Assembly (NCBI GenBank): GCA_017469795.1 | Contig: JAFUFT010000039.1 | Span: 1 to 64,000 of the forward strand | From: Oscillospiraceae bacterium | Lineage (GTDB): Bacteria; Bacillota; Clostridia; Oscillospirales; Oscillospiraceae | Length of the DNA stretch: 64,000 nt | Direction of reading: 5' to 3' | In this document: in pieces, positions 34,533 to 42,419 of the stretch | Numbering within the stretch: the first letter of the stretch is position 1 | Layout of the letters: every line of letters begins with the position of its first letter | The notes under the pieces: generated by a model | Database searches by the model: none | What the model was told of the DNA's origin: nothing | What the model saw: only the letters and a program-made list of their open reading frames with translations | Position numbers and translations under genes: made by a program

Positions 34533-35622
34533 AGTTGATCGCCTCCTTCCTGAGGGTGATGTGCGTTACGGAGTTGCCCTTCCGGCGAAGCTCGTCGGCC
34601 CGGGACTCCAGGGAATCGTTCCAGAAGGTGGAGAACACCAGAATGTCGGATTCCGAGATGTCGCTCTCCAGAATCCGCTCCATGGTGCGGTAGATGGACT
34701 CCTTCTCCTTCAGTTCGAGACCGGCCAGCGTCTCCAGAATGTGATTGATCTGGCTGGCGTTGCAGGCCGGAGCGATCCCGATCACCTGATCGGGAGAATA
34801 GGAGATGGAGGCGTTGGAGAACAGACCCACCTCCATGTTGTTCACCACAGCCCAGTTGGAGATGGTGGCAACGACCCGGACGCCGTATTCCATTTCCTCC
34901 ATCTGCTGGGCGGACAGCATGCCCCAGAAGTTGTCCTCCGGCTCGATGTTGAACACCAGCAGCAACCGGGGGAAAACCGTATAATCGTGGGTCTTGACCT
35001 GCAGCTCCCCCGAGCGGGCAGAGGCTTTCCAGTGGATGTCTTTCCGGCTGTCGCCCAGCTGATACCCTCGGATGCCGTTGATGAGGATCGGATCCGGGAA
35101 GATCCACCGGTGAACGGACACGTCTCCCTGCCAGCGGAGCGCTTCGTCAGGCAGCTCATCCTGCCCGAGAATGCTGGGGTAAACGAACAGCTTCGCTCGA
35201 TCGGACCGAACCTCCTGACTGGTGGAGCCGAGCCCGAAGAGGTCGCCGACGGTAAGGGTCGTGATGGAAAGGTCGTAATATCCCCGGCGCATGCATTTGA
35301 CATTGTACCGCCGGGTGATCCGGCTGTAGGGACGGAGGTAGAATACGCTCCTGTGGAACCGGTCGTCGAGGATCTCCAGATTTTCCTGGGAGCGGAACCG
35401 CAGCCAGGGCGAAAGCTTCGATTCCACCCGCAGCCATGGAAGGGGCGTGAGCTTGTTGTTCACGATGACCTCAACAAGATCCAGGTTTTCCCCTTCAAAA
35501 ACAGCGGACTTGCTGATGGTGCGCTCATAACGCAGTTTTTTAAAGCTGACCCTGGCATAGTATCGGGACTGCAGAATCGCAAAGACACCGACAATGATGA
35601 TCAGCCAAACAGCGGCAGTCAT
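34501..35622 (-). CDS. DUF58 (vWA-like) protein
   Basis: A 373-aa protein. One N-terminal membrane helix (AAVWLIIIVGVFAIL) is followed by a beta-rich region (YERTISKSAVFEGENLDL; VIVNNKLTPLPWL) and the DUF58 signature GDSRKDIHWKASARSGEL. DUF58 proteins partner with MoxR AAA ATPases, and the C-terminal part adopts a von Willebrand A-like fold. The gene starts 12 bases after moxR, with overlap to the next membrane-protein gene. Confidence 0.9.
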   Translation of the reverse strand: MTAAVWLIIIVGVFAILQSRYYARVSFKKLRYERTISKSAVFEGENLDLVEVIVNNKLTPLPWLRVESKLSPWLRFRSQENLEILDDRFHRSVFYLRPYSRITRRYNVKCMRRGYYDLSITTLTVGDLFGLGSTSQEVRSDRAKLFVYPSILGQDELPDEALRWQGDVSVHRWIFPDPILINGIRGYQLGDSRKDIHWKASARSGELQVKTHDYTVFPRLLLVFNIEPEDNFWGMLSAQQMEEMEYGVRVVATISNWAVVNNMEVGLFSNASISYSPDQVIGIAPACNASQINHILETLAGLELKEKESIYRTMERILESDISESDILVFSTFWNDSLESRADELRRKGNSVTHITLRKEAINFEADAAADAV

Positions 35623-35634
35623 AGAATCAGCCCC

Positions 35635-36594
35635 TTACAGTTTCTGATCGGTGGATTCCGTGGGCGCGGGAACAGAATTGAGAAGGCGCTGGATCAGCTC
35701 CGCCGACTTGGTGGAGGAATTGTACTTGACCTTCAGAATCAGCCGGTGGGCAAACACCGGAACGGCCAAGGCTTTGACGTCGTCGGGAAGCACATACTCC
35801 CGGCCCTGAATCGCGGCGTACGCCTGGCAGGCGCGCAGCATGGCCAGCATGCCACGGGTGGAGATGCCGAGCTCGATGTCATCGTTCTTCCGGGTGGCCT
35901 CCACCAGATCAACGATGTACTTCCGGATAGGCTCGCTGACAAAAATGCCGCCGATGGCCTCTTGAAGGGCGTTGATTTCCGCGCCGGTGGCCACGGGCTC
36001 CAGCTCGATATTCGGAGAACCATTCAGATAATTGCTCAGAATGTCCACGCTGTCCTCCGTGGACGGATACCCCAGCGTCAGACGGATCAGGAAGCGGTCC
36101 AGCTGGGCTTCCGGCAGAGCGAAGGTACCGGAGGATTCCACCGGGTTCTGGGTGGCGATCACGAAAAACGGCGCGCCCAGGGCCTTCGTGTCGCCGTCCA
36201 CGGTGATCTGCTTTTCCTCCATGCACTCAAGGAGCGCGGACTGGGTGCGGGGCGTGGTACGGTTGATCTCGTCGGCCAGAAGAATGTTGGTGAAGGCAGG
36301 ACCCGGCTGGAAATCGAATTCGCCGGTCTTCTGATTGAAAACGCTCAGTCCGGTGATATCCGAGGGCAAAAGGTCTGCGGTGAACTGAATCCGCTTGAAA
36401 TCGCACTGCAGGCTTCTGGCCAGACTTTTGGCCAGAACAGTTTTACCAGTGCCGGGCACATCATCCAGCAGGGCGTGACCGCCGGCAAACAGACAGGTCA
36501 GGACCAGGTCGATTTCCGGCTTTTTTCCCACCAGCACACGGCTGATGTTCTGATTGATTCTTTGGGCGACGGCGCCGACTTCCTTGAGTTCCAT
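35635..36594 (-). CDS. MoxR-family AAA+ ATPase
   Basis: A 319-aa AAA+ chaperone-like ATPase. Walker A is DVPGTGKTVLA, Walker B LLADEINRTTP, the sensor is VIATQNPVESSGTFALPEAQLDRF, and the C-terminal lid has STRGMLAMLRACQAYAA. MoxR proteins work with vWA partners to activate or assemble protein complexes. ATG 36594 follows GGAG; the longer frame to 36672 runs across the promoter and is rejected. First gene of the moxR-DUF58-membrane protein operon. Confidence 0.93.
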   Translation of the reverse strand: MELKEVGAVAQRINQNISRVLVGKKPEIDLVLTCLFAGGHALLDDVPGTGKTVLAKSLARSLQCDFKRIQFTADLLPSDITGLSVFNQKTGEFDFQPGPAFTNILLADEINRTTPRTQSALLECMEEKQITVDGDTKALGAPFFVIATQNPVESSGTFALPEAQLDRFLIRLTLGYPSTEDSVDILSNYLNGSPNIELEPVATGAEINALQEAIGGIFVSEPIRKYIVDLVEATRKNDDIELGISTRGMLAMLRACQAYAAIQGREYVLPDDVKALAVPVFAHRLILKVKYNSSTKSAELIQRLLNSVPAPTESTDQKL

Positions 36595-36643
36595 ATAATC
36601 ATCTCCGTAAAAGCGCGTTTCTGCGCAGATTTGCATAAAAATA

Positions 36644-36672
36644 ATTATAGTGGAAATGCGGTTCAATTGCAA
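36644..36672 (-). promoter_or_regulatory. Promoter for the moxR operon
   Basis: On the minus strand TTGCAA (36672-36667) and TATAAT (36649-36644) are separated by 17 bases. Confidence 0.8.
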
Positions 36673-36716
36673 ACAATCCTTGGGAATAAGCGGAAAAATA
36701 TTGTGAAAGTTTTGTG

Positions 36717-36755
36717 AAGAAAGGCTCCGCAGCGCGTAATCGCGCTGCGGAGCCT
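36717..36755 (-). terminator. Terminator after the TPM gene
   Basis: 15-bp perfect stem AGGCTCCGCAGCGCG / CGCGCTGCGGAGCCT with a four-base loop; the minus strand continues TTTCTTC. It separates the SPFH/TPM operon from the moxR promoter. Confidence 0.88.
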
Positions 36756-36761
36756 GCTCTG

Positions 36762-38105
36762 TCAGAAATGGCCGCCGCTGGAGCCTCCGAATCCGCCGCT
36801 GTCGACGGAGGAGCCTCCGCCGGAACTGTGCTCCCGTTCAATGGTCCGTCTTGTTTCCGTGGTGTGGGTGTACTGATCCACCTGGTGGGTCAGATTGAAT
36901 CCGTCCTTCGGAATGTAGTCGTCTGCCTGGGTGGCTGCCTTTGCAGTATGCATTTGGCTCAGGAAGATTAAGCATACCACAAGGGCGATCAGAAGCGGTA
37001 CCAGGATTGTGATCAAAGCGGGAACCAGCTTGGATTTCGGGGCGTCGCCCACGTCAAAGGCTTCGCCGGTCTGGGTATATTGGGCGAGATAGTTGTCGCA
37101 GATGGAGAGATAGGACTTGAATGCGTCATAGTATTCTCCATCAGAGAGATCCGGAACGATTTTGTTTTCCAACTGGGAGATTCCATAGTCGGAAAACGCG
37201 TTGATCCCGGTGCCGTATTCGGAGTGATTGTCGGGGTTTCTGCCGTAGGTCACGGTGACATATTCCCGGGTCTCCATCGCCACCAGAAACAGAATGCCGT
37301 TCCGCCAGTCGCCGCTGCCGAGATTGTTTGCCGTGTAGAACTGCTTGGCGTAATCCCGGCGCTCCACGCCGTCGAGAGAGTCCACTGTGAGAACATAGGT
37401 TGCGCACTGGTAGTTCTGCTCGATGGCCTCTGCTTTCTGCTCCAGCTCCTCCCATTCGGAGTCTGAGAGCAGACCGGCGTAGTCCAGAATGAATGTACTC
37501 TGAGAGAACATGGTTTCGTCCACATCCACCGCATCCAGCGCGTCGGTTTCCTCGACGGTGGCTTCAATGATCGTATCGGTGGAGCCGCCCAGAAGAGCGG
37601 TAAAAGTGGACTCATACAGGCCAATCGCGGTGGCACAGGTGTCTCCGGCCTGGCCGTAGGGGAGATCCGTACCGGACAGAACGGTCTCCAGCGCAGTTTC
37701 CAGCGCCAGGCAGTCTTCGCTGTCCATCAATTCTGCGCCGCTTCCTCCGCCGAGCAGGGCGAAATCCGTCAGGTCTGCAGAGGAACCGTTGTCGGTGACG
37801 TGGATCATCAAGAGTGCGCCGTCATGGTTCTCCCCGTAGCCGTATTCATACTGGTCGTAGAAGATCTGCGCATATTCTGCGACGGGGTGATCCTCCGTAT
37901 CGGATACAATATCCACGTGCAGATCAAAATTCAGCGATTCTGACTGGGAGGAAAGATGATCGGCAGCCTGCTCCAGCTGCTCGGTAAACAGAGCGTCAAT
38001 GGAGGAGTAGACATTCCCCTTGTCCACATAGGCGGAAGCCGGAACCATCAGGCTGAGTACCAGAAGGGTGACAAGGATCAGAGAGATCAGACGTTTCTTC
38101 ATCAT
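36762..38105 (-). CDS. TPM-domain protein (YdjH/YgcG-like)
   Basis: A 447-aa exported, membrane-anchored protein. A cleavable signal peptide (MMKKRLISLILVTLLVLSLM-VPASA) is followed by two TPM-fold repeats. The second is the clearer: FILDYAGLLSDSEWEELEQKAEAIEQ with GILFLVAMETREYVTVTYG. A membrane helix near residue 360 (ALITILVPLLIALVVCLIFL) and a Gly/Ser-rich tail ending GGFGGSSGGHF follow, typical of YgcG-type proteins. In Bacillus the TPM protein YdjH sits with YdjG, YdjI and PspA in an envelope-stress operon; the same partners except PspA are upstream here. Confidence 0.87.
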   Translation of the reverse strand: MMKKRLISLILVTLLVLSLMVPASAYVDKGNVYSSIDALFTEQLEQAADHLSSQSESLNFDLHVDIVSDTEDHPVAEYAQIFYDQYEYGYGENHDGALLMIHVTDNGSSADLTDFALLGGGSGAELMDSEDCLALETALETVLSGTDLPYGQAGDTCATAIGLYESTFTALLGGSTDTIIEATVEETDALDAVDVDETMFSQSTFILDYAGLLSDSEWEELEQKAEAIEQNYQCATYVLTVDSLDGVERRDYAKQFYTANNLGSGDWRNGILFLVAMETREYVTVTYGRNPDNHSEYGTGINAFSDYGISQLENKIVPDLSDGEYYDAFKSYLSICDNYLAQYTQTGEAFDVGDAPKSKLVPALITILVPLLIALVVCLIFLSQMHTAKAATQADDYIPKDGFNLTHQVDQYTHTTETRRTIEREHSSGGGSSVDSGGFGGSSGGHF

Positions 38106-38106
38106 A

Positions 38107-39267
38107 TCAACCTCCGATCAATCCGGTCAGCAGCCCGAGAACAATCATCAGCGGGACTGCGATCCCGGCAAACCATGCGGCGAATTTTCCCTTGGATACG
38201 GGGAGATCGCCAATGAGTTTTCCGGTCTGCCCGTTCATGGCGAACAGGTAATCCTTGTTGTTCCACTTGGTGTGCAGCATCCAGACCGGCAGAAGGGCGT
38301 ATTTGGCCTTTCCGTGCTGCAGCTGTACGGATTTGTCCAGAACCATCTGGCTGTCATATCCTGTCACGGTGCGCTGCAGCATGCCTACAGCGCTGTTTTC
38401 CAGCCGCAGGTCTGCGCGCTTTGCGCACTCCTCCACGCCGACGTCATACTTGTCCGCCAGATATCCGGGAAGATACGCGGTGGAGAACTGCTTCATCTCG
38501 GAATAGTCAAAAGGCTCGATGGCATCCATGTGCTCGTCCGGCATTTTGGAGGAGCCGTCCACGGGGACCCGCTCAAAACGGATATCGCCGCCCCGTTCCA
38601 CGTGGAAATGCTGAGTCGTGGTGATCTCCTCGTCAGAAAGCCGCGTTGTCGTGGAGCGGGAAGCCTCCATGACGATCTCTCCGTGGGCGCTGCCGTTGAA
38701 GAGCCAGAAGGGGACATAGACGCCCTGAATTTCTTCAATGTGGTTGCCGGCGGAGAAGGTCTTCGGCAGGAACCTCTTTCCCTTGTAATACTGCTTGAGC
38801 GCGCTGACGGCGGACTCCTTGTCCAGCTTGAATGGGATCACATAATCCGGCTTCAGCATACCATCAAACTGGCCGGGCACCACGGTGGGATTGCCGCAGT
38901 AGACGCAGGATGTGGCAGCGGTGGTTTGATCGCAGACGATCTCTGCGCCGCAGGAAGGGCAGGAGTACGTTCGCAGACCGCCGGCTTCTTCCTCGGTCCA
39001 CGATGTGCCTGCGCCGGAGAGATCCCATCCGTTCTCAGCGGCCTCCTGGGCTTCTTTTTCCGCCTGTTCTCTTTGCGCTTTCTTTTTCTCCTCCTCCGTC
39101 TTTGCGGCGGAGACCGCGGCTTCTTCTTTCTGGGCGTAGAGCTTTTCTATCTCTGCAATATCGTATGTGCTGCCGCAGTAGTCACATTCCAGCCTGCCTG
39201 AGGCGCCGACAAAATGAAGAGGACCGGTACAGGCGGGGCACTGGTAGTTTACTGTTTGTGCTGGCAT
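38107..39267 (-). CDS. TFIIB-type zinc-ribbon membrane protein (YdjG-like)
   Basis: A 386-aa protein with two zinc ribbons, YQCPACTGPL/LECDYCGSTYDI at residues ~8-35 and YSCPSCGAEI/SCVYCGNPTVV at ~100-128, separated by a Lys/Glu coiled segment. A long domain containing YVPFWLFNGSAHGEIVMEAS follows, and one C-terminal membrane helix (FAAWFAGIAVPLMIVLGLLTG). This arrangement matches YdjG, a partner of PspA/YdjH/YdjI in Bacillus. It ends one base before the TPM gene starts. GGAGG lies upstream of ATG 39267. Confidence 0.85.
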   Translation of the reverse strand: MPAQTVNYQCPACTGPLHFVGASGRLECDYCGSTYDIAEIEKLYAQKEEAAVSAAKTEEEKKKAQREQAEKEAQEAAENGWDLSGAGTSWTEEEAGGLRTYSCPSCGAEIVCDQTTAATSCVYCGNPTVVPGQFDGMLKPDYVIPFKLDKESAVSALKQYYKGKRFLPKTFSAGNHIEEIQGVYVPFWLFNGSAHGEIVMEASRSTTTRLSDEEITTTQHFHVERGGDIRFERVPVDGSSKMPDEHMDAIEPFDYSEMKQFSTAYLPGYLADKYDVGVEECAKRADLRLENSAVGMLQRTVTGYDSQMVLDKSVQLQHGKAKYALLPVWMLHTKWNNKDYLFAMNGQTGKLIGDLPVSKGKFAAWFAGIAVPLMIVLGLLTGLIGG

Positions 39268-39284
39268 AAAGCGCCTCCTTTGAA

Positions 39285-39321
39285 ATGGAGCCGTCAGTCC
39301 TCATCAGACAGACGGCTCCAT
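39285..39321 (-). terminator. Hairpin between lipoprotein and zinc-ribbon genes
   Basis: 11-bp perfect stem ATGGAGCCGTC / GACGGCTCCAT with a 15-base loop. The T-tract on the minus strand is weak (TTTC), so partial termination or mRNA processing is more likely than a full stop. Confidence 0.55.
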
Positions 39322-39335
39322 AACTTGATTCAGAA

Positions 39336-40745
39336 TCAGTTTGCCACAGTGATCGTCGTACCGATGTAAGTCTTGCCGCTCATGAAGTCATAGATCTCCA
39401 CAGTAAGAGGGCTGTCTGTACGGAGAGAATAGGTTCTGGCAACCGTGATGGTATCGCCGGGAGCCACGTCCACAGTGTAATTGTCCTCTTCCGGAATATC
39501 ATCCAGGGTGAATGTCGTGGGGACTTCAATGCCGTCCTGCATGACGTTCAGATCCAGGGCCATCAGGAAGGTCGTGGTCTCCTGGGAATTGTTAGTGAAG
39601 TCGAAGTAGACACGGCACAGCGGATCTCCCGCATAGTCTTCGCCGCCTTCGGCCTTGGTGATCTTCACATGGTAGTCCTTGATGTCGCCCTCTTCGGGAA
39701 TGCCGGCCATCCAGTCCGGATTGGCAATGGGAGTGATGCTCCATTCATCAGCAGGCCGTCCGGGCAGATTCTGAGGATCGAACTGCATGCTAATCTCGTT
39801 TTTGCCGTAGATATCGGTGATGGTAAAGACCAGCGGGCCGCCGGTGGGCTTGAAGTTGTACTCCTCGCAGCAGCGGATGGTCACGCCGGGCCGGATATCT
39901 CTGATGTCGTTTCCATATTCCGGTGCATCATCCATCGTCCATGTGGTGACCAGCTCATAGTCATCCTGAGAGGCGTTCAGATCCAGCTCAAACATGGCGC
40001 AGGTAGCTTCGTCGGAATTGTTGGTGAATTCATAGTAGAAGCGGACGCCGTCCTTGTCGTCTCCGTCCGTGAAGGGTTCAGCGGAAAGGATCGTCACGTG
40101 ATAGTCGCCGAAATCGGCAGAAACGGGCTCGGTGGAGACGTTTTCGGGAGGCGTGGTCTCCTGAGGCTTGGTGGGTTCAATGGCCATCGTTCCGCTGGAC
40201 TCGGGGCGCTTGTCACCGGTGCGGATAAAGGTCAGGGTTGTATCGTCGCCGTCCTCGTCGTCGGGAACGATGATTGTGAGAGTCTCACCCTCAAGTTTGT
40301 ACTCCACTGCTTCGCCGTCGACGATCATAAACCGGGTGTCAAGCGTAAGCTTCATCTCTTCTCCGTCGAAGAGGGAAATCACGCCGCCGCCTTCGCCGTC
40401 CAGGACCACATACGTGTTGTCCGGAGTGATATCCCGGTCAGCCAGGGTGTTAACGCCCATTGTTGCGTCACCCACGGCCATGCTGCTGACCTCATAGTAG
40501 CCGGCAGCGCTGGCGGAGGCAGGCGCTTCTTCCGGAACGGGCTCTGCAGCAGAGACTTCCTCTTCCTGCTTCTCCTCGGCTTTCTCCGGAGCTTCGGTCT
40601 CTTCGGCCTTCTCGCTCTTTTCTTCCTCGGCGCTGGACTCCACACTGGAGGCGTCGTCCTTCTTTCCGGGCAGCGGCAGAGAGCCGCAGGCGGTCAGGGA
40701 AAGAACCATGACCATAGCCAGGAGAATTGCAATCAGTCTTTTCAT
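39336..40745 (-). CDS. Lipoprotein with two Ig-like DUF5067-type domains
   Basis: A 469-aa lipoprotein. The signal peptide MKRLIAILLAMVMVLSLTAC ends in a lipobox (Cys20), then comes a Glu/Lys/Ala-rich linker of ~60 residues. A lipocalin-like or META-like region follows (YYEVSSMAVGDATMGVNTLA; VVLDGEGGGVISLFDGEE; TLTFIRTGDK). Two copies of a DUF5067-like Ig fold are recognisable by DYHVTILSAEPF / YYEFTNNSDEATCAMFELDLN and DYHVKITKAEGGE / YFDFTNNSQETTTFLMALDLN. It sits in an operon with SPFH, zinc-ribbon and TPM proteins and probably acts at the outer membrane face. Function unknown. Confidence 0.85.
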   Translation of the reverse strand: MKRLIAILLAMVMVLSLTACGSLPLPGKKDDASSVESSAEEEKSEKAEETEAPEKAEEKQEEEVSAAEPVPEEAPASASAAGYYEVSSMAVGDATMGVNTLADRDITPDNTYVVLDGEGGGVISLFDGEEMKLTLDTRFMIVDGEAVEYKLEGETLTIIVPDDEDGDDTTLTFIRTGDKRPESSGTMAIEPTKPQETTPPENVSTEPVSADFGDYHVTILSAEPFTDGDDKDGVRFYYEFTNNSDEATCAMFELDLNASQDDYELVTTWTMDDAPEYGNDIRDIRPGVTIRCCEEYNFKPTGGPLVFTITDIYGKNEISMQFDPQNLPGRPADEWSITPIANPDWMAGIPEEGDIKDYHVKITKAEGGEDYAGDPLCRVYFDFTNNSQETTTFLMALDLNVMQDGIEVPTTFTLDDIPEEDNYTVDVAPGDTITVARTYSLRTDSPLTVEIYDFMSGKTYIGTTITVAN

Positions 40746-40784
40746 TTTTTAATCTCCTCTCAATTTGCAGATGCAAATAATTGA

Positions 40785-42173
40785 TTACTTGATATCCCCA
40801 TCGTCAAAGGGATCGCCGCACTCCGGGCAGAACTTGGGCGGCTTGGTGGGGTCGGCAGGCTCCCAGCCGCACTTGTCGCATTTGTACTGGGGCACACCGG
40901 CAGGCTTCTTTGTACCGCACTCGGCGCAGAACTTACCCTTGTTCACAGCGCCGCAGGTGGGACAGGTCCAGCCGTCAGCAGCAGGCTGAGGCTCGGGCTT
41001 CTTGGCGCCGCACTCCGGGCAGAACTTTCCGCTCACGGTAGCGCCGCAGGACGGGCAGGTCCAGCTGTCGGCTGCGGGGGCGGCAGGAGCCGGGGCGGGA
41101 GCGGGAGCCGGGGCAGGAGCGGGAGCCGGGGCAGGCTGCTGTGCCTGTTGCTGCGCGCCCATCTGATAGAGGTTCTGAGCCATATTCATGCCTCCTGCGC
41201 CCTGGGCCATGTTCATGCCCATGAAGCCGATGGCGGCGCCTCCGGCGTTGCCGGCAGCGGTACGCATGGCGTCAGCCGTGGCGGCGGTGTATTCCGCAGC
41301 AGCCGCAGTGGGATCCCGCAGGACGTTCCGGCGGGCAGCCTCCTTCTGGAGCTGCTTGATCATTGCCTCGTCTTCCTCACTGGCCTTTACAGAGGAGACG
41401 CCGAAGGAGACGATCTCAATGCCGCGCAGGTCGCGCCACTTGGAGGAGAGCACCTCGTTAAGGGCGTCCGCCATCTCCAGGGTATGGCCGGGCAGGGAGG
41501 AATAGCGGATGCCCATGTCAGAGATCTTGGCGAAAGCGGGCTGAAGGGCGGTGAGCAGCTCGGTCTTGAGCTGGCTGTCCAGCTTGTCGCGGGTGTAGAG
41601 GTCGGAGACGTTTCCGGATACGTTGGTGTAGAACAGGATCGGGTCGCAGACATGATAGCTGTATTCACCGAAGCAGCGAATGGCGATGTCCACGTCCAGC
41701 GCGATGTTGTTGTCCACTACGCGGAAGGGAACCGGGCTGGGGGTGCCATACTTGTTGCCGATGAGCTCCTTGGTGTTAAAGTAGTACACACGCTGATCCT
41801 TCGGAGGTTCTCCGCCGAAGGTGAAACGCTTGCCGATATTCTTAAAGGTATCGAGGATCCCCTTGCCCAGAGAGCCGGAGAAGATGGAGGGCTCCGTGGA
41901 GGAGTCATAGACGAATTCGCCGGGCTCGGCGCACAGCTCTGCAATCTTGCCCTGGTCGACGATGATCATGCACTGGCCGTCGGCAACGGCGATGACAGAA
42001 CCGTTGGAGATGATGTTATCGGAGCCTTTTGTGTTGGCAGAGCGGGCGGATGTACGCTTTTTCCCCTTGGTGACGATCACGTTCTCGGGAAGCGCTTCAC
42101 AATAAAAGTATTCCTTCCACTGATCGGCCATTACGCCGCCGGCAGCTCCCAATGCAGCAGAAATCAGACCCAT
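40785..42173 (-). CDS. SPFH-domain protein with C-terminal zinc ribbons (YdjI-like)
   Basis: A 462-aa protein of the YdjI/virion-core-like SPFH group. The N-terminal third to half is the SPFH domain (QWKEYFYCEALPENVIVTKG; QCMIIVDQGKIAELCAEPGEFVY; RVYYFNTKELIGNKYGTPSP). A helical Ala/Met/Gly-rich section follows, then a Pro-Ala repeat near residue 350 and three zinc ribbons (CPSCGATVSGKFCPEC, CPTCGAVNKGKFCAEC, CDKCGWEP/KFCPECG). YdjI helps localise PspA to the membrane in Bacillus. It is the first gene of its operon, behind an extended -10 promoter and a palindrome. Confidence 0.9.
   Translation of the reverse strand: MGLISAALGAAGGVMADQWKEYFYCEALPENVIVTKGKKRTSARSANTKGSDNIISNGSVIAVADGQCMIIVDQGKIAELCAEPGEFVYDSSTEPSIFSGSLGKGILDTFKNIGKRFTFGGEPPKDQRVYYFNTKELIGNKYGTPSPVPFRVVDNNIALDVDIAIRCFGEYSYHVCDPILFYTNVSGNVSDLYTRDKLDSQLKTELLTALQPAFAKISDMGIRYSSLPGHTLEMADALNEVLSSKWRDLRGIEIVSFGVSSVKASEEDEAMIKQLQKEAARRNVLRDPTAAAAEYTAATADAMRTAAGNAGGAAIGFMGMNMAQGAGGMNMAQNLYQMGAQQQAQQPAPAPAPAPAPAPAPAPAAPAADSWTCPSCGATVSGKFCPECGAKKPEPQPAADGWTCPTCGAVNKGKFCAECGTKKPAGVPQYKCDKCGWEPADPTKPPKFCPECGDPFDDGDIK
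41082..41137 (-). repeat. Short tandem repeat encoding Pro-Ala repeats
   Basis: An imperfect 18-base tandem repeat of GGAGCGGGAGCCGGGGCA type encodes an (Ala-Pro)n linker between the helical region and the zinc ribbons of the SPFH protein. Length variation by slippage is likely (inference). Confidence 0.75.
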
Positions 42174-42214
42174 AGTTCAGTTCTCCTTTCAATATTCAAT
42201 CGTTTGCTGGCGCA

Positions 42215-42226
42215 TTCCGATCGGAA
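42215..42226. promoter_or_regulatory. Palindromic candidate operator upstream of the SPFH operon
   Basis: TTCCGATCGGAA is a perfect 12-base palindrome, extended to GC-n-TTCCGATCGGAA-n-GC. It lies between the -10 box and the start codon, at about +10 to +20, where a bound repressor would block transcription. Confidence 0.45.
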
Positions 42227-42242
42227 CGCACTTTACTGCTAT

Positions 42243-42251
42243 ATTATATCA
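42243..42251 (-). promoter_or_regulatory. Extended -10 promoter for the SPFH operon
   Basis: On the minus strand TGA-TATAAT occupies 42251-42243. The -35 position is poor (ATGCAA at 17-base spacing), which suits an extended -10 promoter or one needing an activator. Confidence 0.65.
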
Positions 42252-42419
42252 GATAGTTTCGGTATTTGCATCATCATTTTGGATAGTTTATAAAAAATAA
42301 TTGAAAACAACCAGAAAAAGGAAATCAATCTGCACAAATCATCCGTTCAAAGGCTTCTTGCCTTTTTTTTCAAAATCGGATAAGATTAGTGCAGAAAACG
42401 AAAAAGGAGGCGATGCTGT

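Noticed and set aside
34336..36717. 793-aa plus-strand frame across the DUF58/moxR genes
   Set aside because: It is antisense to two conserved genes and crosses the moxR promoter.
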